NCBI RefSeq assembly: GCF_016902535.1
Contig: NZ_JACSNY010000013.1
Location: forward strand, 1-64,000
DNA: 64,000 nt
Reading direction: 5' to 3'
Origin: Anaerotignum lactatifermentans
GTDB lineage: Bacteria > Bacillota > Clostridia > Lachnospirales > Anaerotignaceae
A program made the position numbers and the translations under genes. The notes below the pieces were generated by a model. That model was not told the DNA's origin and did no database searches. It saw nothing but the letters and a program-made list of their open reading frames with translations. This document shows, one piece after another, positions 42,628 to 48,598 of the stretch. How positions within the stretch are numbered: the stretch's first letter is position 1; every line of letters begins with the position of its first letter.

Positions 42628-43542
42628 TCAGCAGCTGCGGAAATCCATCCAGTCTTCAAATTCCTCACGGGGAATTCTCCAGCTGTTGCCAAACTTTCTG
42701 GCAGGAATGGTTCCTTCCTTGATCCACTTGTAAATACTTGACCTGTGAATACCGAAGAAATATGTAATTTCCTCAATGGTATAAAACTTGGGATTTTTAG
42801 GTTCTCGGGGAGCATTCTTTGCTTCCTCCAGAGCCTTTTCCCGTTCCAGCTTTTCACGCTCGGCTGCAGTCAGAATGTGATATCTGTCCTGTGTATCCAG
42901 CCAGCGCATGAAGCTGTCTCTTGTAATTCTTTTGCGGTCCGCAACCATAACAAAACGGAAGCGTCCCTGATTTTCCTTTGCATTGATGAATGCGTACACA
43001 TCCTTGCGATGAATTCCCAGCATCCAGGCGATCTCCGGCATACTGACCGTATCCTGCTCCAGCTGGGCATCGCGTTCTCTGTCTTCCTTTGTGCGATAGC
43101 GAGTCTGGGAATTATACCAGCGTTCAAAGACATCCACCGGAACTCTCATCCAGTAATCCACCTTGATGGTTTCCAGATGATCCCGCTTAATGATGCTGTA
43201 GACAATGTCCTCACTGACCTCCAGCATCTGTGCGATGTCCCTCGGAGAATAAGAAAGCTGCTTCAGAGCTTCCCCCGGAGGAGGACCATCTACCTTCTTG
43301 TACTTGATCTGCATCGAGTACCATTTTTCAAAGCTGTCAAGCTTGATCCGCATTTTCCCGGCCACAAGAATGGTTTCGAAGCAATTCTTATGCACAAGCC
43401 AGTAGGAGTCTGTCTTGCCGAGCCCCAGCATCCTGCGCATTTCCGGCACAGACATGGTTGTACGGTCCACTTCAACAGCTTTTTCCTTATAGGGACTTTC
43501 CTCGTTGATGAATTCAATGGACTCATCACGTTCCTTGATCAT
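42628..43542 (-). CDS. Protein with four tandem excisionase-like helix-turn-helix modules
   Basis: A 304-residue protein built of four similar modules of about 55 residues, each a MerR/excisionase-type winged helix with a hydrophobic helix pair, a positively charged wing and a closing F-x-x-W motif: SVPEMRRMLGLG...SFEKWYSMQ (about 30-80), SPRDIAQMLEVS...VFERWYNSQ (about 97-148), SMPEIAWMLGIH...SFMRWLDTQ (about 167-220) and TIEEITYFFGIH...EFEDWMDF (about 250-302). The last is the closest to classical Xis proteins. It sits 14 bases upstream of the integrase, so it is probably the excision or directionality factor or a regulator. ATG at 43542 and GTG at 43545 both follow AAGGAGG. Confidence 0.8.
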   Translation of the reverse strand: MIKERDESIEFINEESPYKEKAVEVDRTTMSVPEMRRMLGLGKTDSYWLVHKNCFETILVAGKMRIKLDSFEKWYSMQIKYKKVDGPPPGEALKQLSYSPRDIAQMLEVSEDIVYSIIKRDHLETIKVDYWMRVPVDVFERWYNSQTRYRTKEDRERDAQLEQDTVSMPEIAWMLGIHRKDVYAFINAKENQGRFRFVMVADRKRITRDSFMRWLDTQDRYHILTAAEREKLEREKALEEAKNAPREPKNPKFYTIEEITYFFGIHRSSIYKWIKEGTIPARKFGNSWRIPREEFEDWMDFRSC

Positions 43543-43569
43543 CACGCTGCACCTCCTTTGCCTTGATTT

Positions 43570-43587
43570 CGGTCATCTCAATGACCG
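43570..43587. repeat. Perfect hairpin upstream of the four-HTH gene
   Basis: CGGTCAT, loop CTCA, ATGACCG. It lies 25 bases before the start of the gene and could be an operator or RNA element. Confidence 0.5.
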
Positions 43588-43622
43588 GGAAAAGCGTATC
43601 ATTTCTGCTAAGAAAAGCCCAC

Positions 43623-43657
43623 GGTGCCGATCAACCAATATTAGCTGAATCGGCACC
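43623..43657 (-). terminator. Hairpin between the two HTH genes
   Basis: GGTGCCGAT/ATCGGCACC with a 17-base loop. On the minus strand it follows the 89-residue HTH gene; the T run is poor, so termination would be partial. Confidence 0.5.
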
Positions 43658-43670
43658 CTTGACAAGCTTT

Positions 43671-43940
43671 TCAGATTTTGTTATCGAGCCATTCATCAAA
43701 GCTCTTCTTGGAGATACGGTAAGCACCGCCGCTGCCGCCAACACGGAACCGGCGGAATTCATTTTTCTTAAGTAAGGTGTAAACCGTCTCCCTGCCGCAG
43801 GCGAGGATAATCTGCAGATCCTCTACGGTATAGCAGCGCTTTTCAGGCGCAGCCACTGCAGCGGAGGGATCCACTTCATAGGTTTCAATGCATCCGATGA
43901 TGCTGGTCTTGTCAGGTCTGTCCACCCGGTGTTCCTTCAT
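43671..43940 (-). CDS. Small helix-turn-helix (excisionase-type) protein
   Basis: An 89-residue DNA-binding protein. Residues about 35-89 are one excisionase-type winged helix: CYTVEDLQIILACGRETVYTLL, a basic wing (KKNEFRRFRVG) and the closing SFDEWL motif, just like one module of the neighbouring four-module protein. The ATG at 43940 has AAGGAGG nine bases upstream; a longer frame to 44024 lies inside the toxin gene. It overlaps the MazF gene end by 29 bases, so the two are probably co-expressed and this protein could serve as repressor of the toxin gene. Confidence 0.8.
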   Translation of the reverse strand: MKEHRVDRPDKTSIIGCIETYEVDPSAAVAAPEKRCYTVEDLQIILACGRETVYTLLKKNEFRRFRVGGSGGAYRISKKSFDEWLDNKI

Positions 43941-44370
43941 TATGTGTTTCCTCCTTGTAATCGTAGTACTTGCCATGACGGAAATGTCCGTCGCGGCTGT
44001 ATCTTTCAGGAATGTAATAGCCAAGCTGTACCTTCACTGCTTCATCAATACCTCGCAGCTGTCCGCCGGATACCCGACCCAGATAACGGATAATACAGGT
44101 TTTATCGAAGGTACCCAGCTGCTCTGCCAGAACTGTTGAGGGACGCTGGAGCCCCTTTGCCTTGCGCAGCAGATAATGTGTCGGCTGCTGCTTTTTCTTT
44201 TCTGTTTTTGATGTGAGCGGTGCCAGCGTCAGCGTGGGAGCATAGTAATTGCCCACGTCATTCTGCAACACCACAATCGGTCTCACGCCGCCTTGTCTGG
44301 AGCCCTCCGGCTTACCCAGATTTGCCAGATATAAATCACCTCGGCGAAAGACCCAACCTGATTTCATCAT
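43912..44370 (-). CDS. Type II toxin of the PemK/MazF family
   Basis: A 152-residue ribosome-independent mRNA endonuclease of the MazF fold. RRGDLYLANLG near residue 9, SRQGGVRPIVVLQND near 24 (the loop with the conserved arginine) and the TSKT/PTHYLL and STVLAEQLGTFDK blocks are intact. The C-terminal 30 residues (basic, Tyr-rich) exceed the usual length of about 115. No MazE-like antitoxin gene lies upstream; instead the overlapping downstream gene encodes a small HTH protein. GGAGG is eight bases before the ATG at 44370. It may stabilise the element. Confidence 0.88.
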   Translation of the reverse strand: MMKSGWVFRRGDLYLANLGKPEGSRQGGVRPIVVLQNDVGNYYAPTLTLAPLTSKTEKKKQQPTHYLLRKAKGLQRPSTVLAEQLGTFDKTCIIRYLGRVSGGQLRGIDEAVKVQLGYYIPERYSRDGHFRHGKYYDYKEETHNEGTPGGQT

Positions 44371-44874
44371 GTGGTCATCCTCCAGTCCATTTTAGTCTTT
44401 GACTTATATGGATAAGATGCCGCCGAACCAGTGATCCGGCAGCACCTTCTGCTGATATGCTTCCTCCGTATTTTGCCTCGCTACCCCGGAAGTCAGGGAT
44501 TTCTCCTCATCGCTCAGACACCTTTCGGTGCCTCACCAGGCCGCAGCAGCTAACTGCAATCATAGGAATTTAACCTCCCCGCCTTCACTGTGGCCGGGCC
44601 GCGTCTTACGGAAGTATCATTATCCCTCTTACAGTCACTACCACCGCCGGTTGCTGTCCGGCATTTGCTTCAGCGAATCGCTCTGCTCCTTTGAACGTCA
44701 CGGCGAGCTGACGAAGGCTACTGCTTCGAGGATTTACCTGGGAGAATGTGTATTCAGCTTTCAAGGTACGAGACAGGAGGAGCGGTCAGCTCCATCTGTC
44801 TGATTAAAGTTTAAGTATTTTGCTCATGATTTTTTATAGGCTGGTAGAAAAGTCTGATTTTCAAATAGAAAACC
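44371..44874. other. 500-base interval without a convincing gene; possible structured RNA
   Basis: The region is GC-rich compared with its surroundings and has short hairpins, for example CACC-TTTC-GGTG near 44521-44531 and GCCGG/CCGGC near 44646-44662. A 91-codon frame on the + strand (44528-44803) has no ribosome site and reads like translated structural RNA. I recall similar stretches in other Clostridial mobile elements but cannot name a family. It could be a non-coding RNA or a transfer-origin region. Confidence 0.3.
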
Positions 44875-45162
44875 TTAAAGCTCTTTTTCAATGGCTGTCA
44901 TGAATTCAATCATGGATCGAACCTTATGCCGGATGATATCGTTCTGGGGCTCCTGGCCCATCAGCATAAAATCCAGCGACAGATGCAGCAGAGCTGCCAG
45001 CTCTATCAAAGCATCAATAGAGAGCATTCTTTTACCTTTCTCGAAATTGCAGTAATGAGAATGGGAAATATTCAGTTGTTCTGCGACATTCTCCTGCGTG
45101 TATCCAAGAGCGGTACGAACTCTCCTTACGCGGTTGCCGCAATCAACTTGATCGAAATACAT
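44875..45162 (-). CDS. XRE-family regulator
   Basis: A 95-residue repressor-type protein: CGNRVRRVRTALGYTQENVAEQLNISHSH contains the helix-turn-helix, followed by the typical FEKGKRMLSIDALIELAALL helices. The C-terminal 25 residues are a polar helix. It probably autoregulates through the near-perfect palindrome upstream at 45189-45208. It has the place of an immunity or maintenance repressor of the island. Confidence 0.88.
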   Translation of the reverse strand: MYFDQVDCGNRVRRVRTALGYTQENVAEQLNISHSHYCNFEKGKRMLSIDALIELAALLHLSLDFMLMGQEPQNDIIRHKVRSMIEFMTAIEKEL

Positions 45163-45188
45163 AAAAATTACCCCCGATAAGTAGATTT

Positions 45189-45208
45189 CAGCTCAAGCGC
45201 TTAAGCTG
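45189..45208. promoter_or_regulatory. Palindromic operator upstream of the XRE gene
   Basis: CAGCTCAAGCGCTTAAGCTG, ten-base arms with one mismatch, 27 bases upstream of the XRE start at 45162. Confidence 0.55.
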
Positions 45209-45348
45209 GTTTTAGTCTACTTTTCGGGGGTTGTATGGCTTGTTATCTATGGACTTACGCGGCCTGTTGCAGGATTACGCCACTCATAGCCTCAGTGTTT
45301 CATCAGCTATTACAGTGCCGTTTCCCATTACGCGGGCAATAATAGGCA

Positions 45349-46722
45349 TTATTTCAGATGTATTTTTTCTTCTGCGAGCTTTACATTCAGCTCTTTGTAG
45401 GCGGGCTCCGGCAGCATCTGCTTTGCGCGGTCATATTCCGCCTGTGCGCTCTGGACAGAGCCGATCTTTATCAGTGCGTAGATCATCCAGTAAACAGCTT
45501 CTGCATTGCCGGGTTCAATTTCCAGTGCTTTGGCTGCAAAATGCTGCACTGATTGATAATCCTTCAGCTCGGCCAGGTCCTTCAGCAGATGATTAACTGC
45601 AAACAGATACTCGATAGCATAGTGTTCTGCTGTAGGAAGAAGCCAGTGTTCGTGGGATGCCTCGCTATAAACCGGACCACGGTACAGCTTTATAGCCCGC
45701 TTGTACTCATCAATACGAGGGCAGATATCAACCTGCGCCTTCGCAGTGGCAATATGGCGCTCAAATTCCTCCAGATCGGAAATGAGATTATAGTGTTCAT
45801 TAATCCGATAGCTATAGTTGGAATTGGTAATCAGAGATTCCTTAGGATCCAGAATAGATTCCAGCTTCGGTTTCATACGGCTCATAACAACACGGAGTGC
45901 ATTCTGTGCGTGATCCAGCTCCTCATCATTACTCAACGCCTCCGCAACAGTACGGATCGGTACAGGCTTTTTTCGCAGAACGAGATACGAAAGCAGTCTC
46001 CATCCCTTTGGTGAGTTCAAGGTCTGTGCAGAAAGCTGTCCCTTCAGGGTGTGGAGCTCCGGATCACCAAACAGACGGATGTAAACATCCTTTTCAGAAG
46101 TCAGTTCAGCACACGGCTGCTTCATCTGCAGCTTCAAAGCCTCCAGATTCTGCTGCTCCTTCCAGCAGTTCAGAACAACATAACCAAGAATGGCTAGCAT
46201 CGTCGGCTGATCGGAATACTGCTTTGGATTCTTTACAATCATGAAACCACAAGGCTTGTGGTAGAAGAGCGGAACGCCGATAACACTCTGCACATCCATC
46301 TTCTGATAGTGCCGGAACTCACTGCTGGTCACTCCGGCTTTACGCTGTTCGAGCCCGTTCAGCACCACATTTTCTCCATGAAGGAGCGCATGAGTCCAGG
46401 TATCATAATCCTGCAGGAACTCAAATTCATCAAATTTTGTTTGCGCCATTCTTCCTTCAGCTCTGTTTACCCACCAGTATGGATAAAAGATTCCGGCATC
46501 CAGGTCACCGCTGATCAGGCCGCACCAGTCGGCATCATAGAAATCACGAGCAACCTCAATGGTCTGCATAGCGATTTCTTCCGGATCATCGTCGTTGTGA
46601 AGTCCTTTTTCCAGTCCTGCCAGCGTGCGCTCAAAGCGGAACAGATACTGCACATCCACGGTTGGCAGGACCATCTGAGAGGGCATAACGGGATTACCAT
46701 TGTTTTCAGAATTCGTTGTCAT
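45349..46722 (-). CDS. GAF-domain transcriptional regulator with BTAD (SARP-like) module
   Basis: About 457 residues. The first 200 look like a GAF-type sensor domain (DADWCGLISGDLDAGIFYPY, then SVIGVPLFYHKPCGFMIV). Residues about 215-300 are an OmpR-like winged helix (VYIRLFGDPELHTLKGQLSA, then GWRLLSYLVLRKKPVPIRTV). Residues about 315-455 are the TPR-rich bacterial transcriptional activator domain (ISDLEEFERHIATA, then repeats with YDRAKQML). This order resembles SARP-type activators with an added sensor. ATG at 46722 or 46731 are both possible. A leader peptide and terminator lie upstream, suggesting attenuation. It may be the switch for the island; targets are unknown. Confidence 0.75.
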   Translation of the reverse strand: MTTNSENNGNPVMPSQMVLPTVDVQYLFRFERTLAGLEKGLHNDDDPEEIAMQTIEVARDFYDADWCGLISGDLDAGIFYPYWWVNRAEGRMAQTKFDEFEFLQDYDTWTHALLHGENVVLNGLEQRKAGVTSSEFRHYQKMDVQSVIGVPLFYHKPCGFMIVKNPKQYSDQPTMLAILGYVVLNCWKEQQNLEALKLQMKQPCAELTSEKDVYIRLFGDPELHTLKGQLSAQTLNSPKGWRLLSYLVLRKKPVPIRTVAEALSNDEELDHAQNALRVVMSRMKPKLESILDPKESLITNSNYSYRINEHYNLISDLEEFERHIATAKAQVDICPRIDEYKRAIKLYRGPVYSEASHEHWLLPTAEHYAIEYLFAVNHLLKDLAELKDYQSVQHFAAKALEIEPGNAEAVYWMIYALIKIGSVQSAQAEYDRAKQMLPEPAYKELNVKLAEEKIHLK

Positions 46723-46748
46723 TCGATGCATTACTCCCTTCGTTTATG

Positions 46749-46801
46749 AAAAAAAGCCCGCAGAACAATACCGGTAGTACACCTACGGCAGCTCTGCGGG
46801 T
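46749..46801 (-). terminator. Attenuator terminator in the leader of the GAF-BTAD gene
   Basis: On the minus strand CCCGCAGA...TCTGCGGG (outer arms 46793-46800 and 46757-46764) with an inner stem, then seven T, ending about 20 bases before the regulator start. A second hairpin CTGCTATCGTTC/GAACGGCAGCAG (46832-46843, 46811-46822) lies upstream and may compete. Confidence 0.8.
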
Positions 46802-46884
46802 TCCATATATCTGCTGCCGTTCGATGTAGAAGAACGATAGCAGCATCCTATTTGATGAGTTAACAAGTTGCTTTTGATTCGGGG

Positions 46885-46959
46885 TCAAGCCCCTTCGCAG
46901 CATTCAGGTTGGTGGGAATCCGTCCTCATCAATTGGATGCTTGATATGGTAAAGATCAT
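46885..46959 (-). CDS. Leader peptide (24 residues) of the GAF-BTAD regulator
   Basis: A short ORF reading MIFTISSIQLMRTDSHQPEC and ending CEGA, with an exceptionally strong ribosome site (GGGGGGTGAT) seven bases upstream. It ends about 85 bases before the terminator at 46749-46801. A translated leader ORF, then alternative hairpins and a terminator is the classical attenuation layout, in which ribosome stalling on the leader would allow read-through into the regulator gene. There is no run of a single amino acid, so an antibiotic- or translation-stress type is more likely than amino-acid sensing. Inference from layout only. Confidence 0.6.
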   Translation of the reverse strand: MIFTISSIQLMRTDSHQPECCEGA

Positions 46960-46983
46960 GATTATCACCCCCCTGTGAATACA

Positions 46984-47018
46984 AAAACTGCCAGACCGAT
47001 GGTGGCCTGACAGTCAAT
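46984..47018 (-). terminator. Terminator after the 87-residue XRE gene
   Basis: On the minus strand ACTGTCAGGCC...GGTCTGGCAGT with a following T-rich run; two non-standard pairs in the stem. Confidence 0.7.
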
Positions 47019-47106
47019 TACAGCTACGATATGTTGCAACTGGCTGCCATTTTACAGGCCCTATAGCTTTGCGTCGCCGGATTTCTCCGGGTTTGCCAAC
47101 TTTAAA

Positions 47107-47370
47107 TTATTTCTCTTTTCGTGCAGGGAAGGAAGATATAAGTAATTCGCTTGGTTCAACCTCCAGCGCATCTGCAATATTAAAAAGAACCTCAAGAGAG
47201 AAAGGTCTAACCGAGTTCGGTGCCTCGATAGAACTAAGGTGGGATCGACTCATTTTAGCTTCTGCTGCAAGCTGTTCCTGCGACATGCCGCGCATCTTGC
47301 GAAGAGCTCCGATTTTGATACCAAGTTCGATAAACCGGTCCCGGTTTGTTGGTGAAACATCCTTGCTCAT
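47107..47370 (-). CDS. XRE-family regulator
   Basis: An 87-residue Cro/CI-type repressor: FIELGIKIGALRKMRGMSQE with the helix-turn-helix QLAAEAKMSRSHLSSIE, then PFSLEVLFNIADALEVEPSELL. GGAGG precedes the ATG at 47370. Upstream at 47421-47430 is a perfect ten-base palindrome CTGATATCAG with a further CTGATAT half-site near 47453, which may be its operator. The remaining gap to 47597 shows no gene. Confidence 0.88.
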   Translation of the reverse strand: MSKDVSPTNRDRFIELGIKIGALRKMRGMSQEQLAAEAKMSRSHLSSIEAPNSVRPFSLEVLFNIADALEVEPSELLISSFPARKEK

Positions 47371-47597
47371 CGAGCCGTCCTCCTTTCTCCTTTGTTACTT
47401 TTATTATAGGAAAAAGGGACTCTGATATCAGTTCTCGTCATAGAGCATATGTCTGATATTTTGAGCAATCTGTTTTTATCAGCAGCATTTGTGCTGAATT
47501 GTGGCATTTTGCTCCATCGAGAGCAAGATGGGCATTAGATGCCAGAATTTTTCTCTGCAGCTAATGTCATGGTTAATAGTTCCTTTCTTGTAATTCT

Positions 47598-47858
47598 TTA
47601 ATCGTTCATAAAAGCGTCGAAGGCTTCGATATCATCGATCCAGGAGAGCTCATCCCTAGGCTTAATGGAATTGTACTCACCAAGATCATCAATGAAGTAC
47701 CGGTCAGGATACTGCTTTATCAGCTCTGCCTTCAATTTTCGCTGTTCCTTCTTGCTGCGAGGCACAATCTTTTCCCGGCCAAAGAGACCTTTTTCTTTCT
47801 TCTTACTGATATCAATCGCCGGGAGATCCTTTCGCAACTTCTTACCAAATCCAAACAT
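47598..47858 (-). CDS. Hypothetical protein
   Basis: An 86-residue charged protein. The first 45 residues are strongly basic (FGFGKKLRKDL, then KKKEKGLFGREKIVPRSKKEQRK-type composition); the last 30 are acidic and aromatic (PRDELSWIDDIEAFDAFMND). No family recognised. It starts 12 bases after the Ada-like gene and is probably in its operon. The split charge could suit nucleic-acid or protein binding, but no function is claimed. Confidence 0.6.
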   Translation of the reverse strand: MFGFGKKLRKDLPAIDISKKKEKGLFGREKIVPRSKKEQRKLKAELIKQYPDRYFIDDLGEYNSIKPRDELSWIDDIEAFDAFMND

Positions 47859-47870
47859 AATAACTTTATC

Positions 47871-48140
47871 TCACTGATTTTTTTGAGTTTTCCATTTCTT
47901 ATATGTTTCTTTCATACACACACCGCATGGACGGTATCCTGCAGCAATTGCTGTTTCCTCATCTTTGAAAAACACTCGATGCTGAACATATTGTCCTTTG
48001 GCAATGTAACGAAGAGCCGATGGACAATCCAGCCTACCATATATTTTCAATTTACAATGGCCGCCCAGAGTACCTGGCATATCAGAATCATAGGACTTTC
48101 CATCGGCCCCTATCAAATGATAAATTTTCTTTTCGTTCAT
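47871..48140 (-). CDS. Small protein with Ada-type metal-binding domain
   Basis: An 89-residue protein that is almost entirely the Ada metal-binding fold. Four cysteines have the right spacing: one in GGHCKLKIYG, one in RLDCPSAL, and the pair in RPCGVC, with the VFFKDEETAIAAGYRP segment typical of the fold. In Ada one cysteine takes methyl groups from DNA phosphotriesters; stand-alone versions occur in mobile elements and fused to nucleases, and their role is not settled. It lies divergent from the defence operon and could bind DNA there. Confidence 0.75.
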   Translation of the reverse strand: MNEKKIYHLIGADGKSYDSDMPGTLGGHCKLKIYGRLDCPSALRYIAKGQYVQHRVFFKDEETAIAAGYRPCGVCMKETYKKWKTQKNQ

Positions 48141-48259
48141 GATATCAGCCTCATTTTAGGTTTTATTAGCGTTATACATCCCATGTATAAAACATCAGTA
48201 ATATTTTATCATCAGCCCCGTTAATTCACAATCCTTTTTCGTCTGTTTTTCGACATGTT

Positions 48260-48275
48260 CGGCGATATTTCGCCG
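48260..48275. promoter_or_regulatory. Inverted repeat upstream of the defence-operon promoter
   Basis: CGGCGA, spacer TATT, TCGCCG, seven bases upstream of the -35 hexamer. A likely site for the XRE protein encoded first in the operon. Confidence 0.5.
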
Positions 48276-48282
48276 TTATCGG

Positions 48283-48311
48283 TTTACTACAGCCGAGTCA
48301 AATGCTATAAT
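48283..48311 (+). promoter_or_regulatory. Promoter of the helicase/nuclease operon
   Basis: TTTACT (48283-48288), 17 bases, TATAAT (48306-48311) with an extended TGC before it. Another short palindrome, TTCGGACTCGAA, lies downstream near 48329-48340. Confidence 0.75.
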
Positions 48312-48358
48312 AATATAAGATGCGTGAACTTTCGGACTCGAACATGGAGGACCTTAAA

Positions 48359-48568
48359 ATGGCAATCAGTTACAAAAAGCTTTGGCATATTCTAATCGAC
48401 CGCGATATGAAAAAGAAAGATTTGGAACGCTTGGCGGGAATAAATGAATATACAACCAAAAAGTTAACACGAAACGAAAATGTTTCTGTTGAAGTATTGG
48501 GTAAGATCAGTGTGGCATTAGGCTGCCCTATCGATGATTTTGTAGAATTTTTACCTGATGAGAATTGA
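48359..48568 (+). CDS. XRE-family regulator heading the defence operon
   Basis: A 69-residue single-domain Cro/CI-type protein: SYKKLWHILIDRDMKKKDLE then LAGINEYTTKKLTRNENVS, VEVLGKISVALGCPIDDFVEF, of the YozG-like kind. The ATG at 48359 has GGAGG eight bases upstream; the frame extends to 48320 without a ribosome site. It is 30 bases upstream of the large helicase gene and on the same strand, so it probably controls the operon, perhaps through the CGGCGA repeat. Small XRE regulators of this type head several defence systems. Confidence 0.88.
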   Translation: MAISYKKLWHILIDRDMKKKDLERLAGINEYTTKKLTRNENVSVEVLGKISVALGCPIDDFVEFLPDEN

Positions 48569-48598
48569 GAACCAAATTTATAGAACCGAGGTTGTGTT

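Noticed and set aside
44528-44803. 91-codon frame on the + strand
   Set aside because: No ribosome site, biased composition and hairpins within; better explained as non-coding, although this is not certain.
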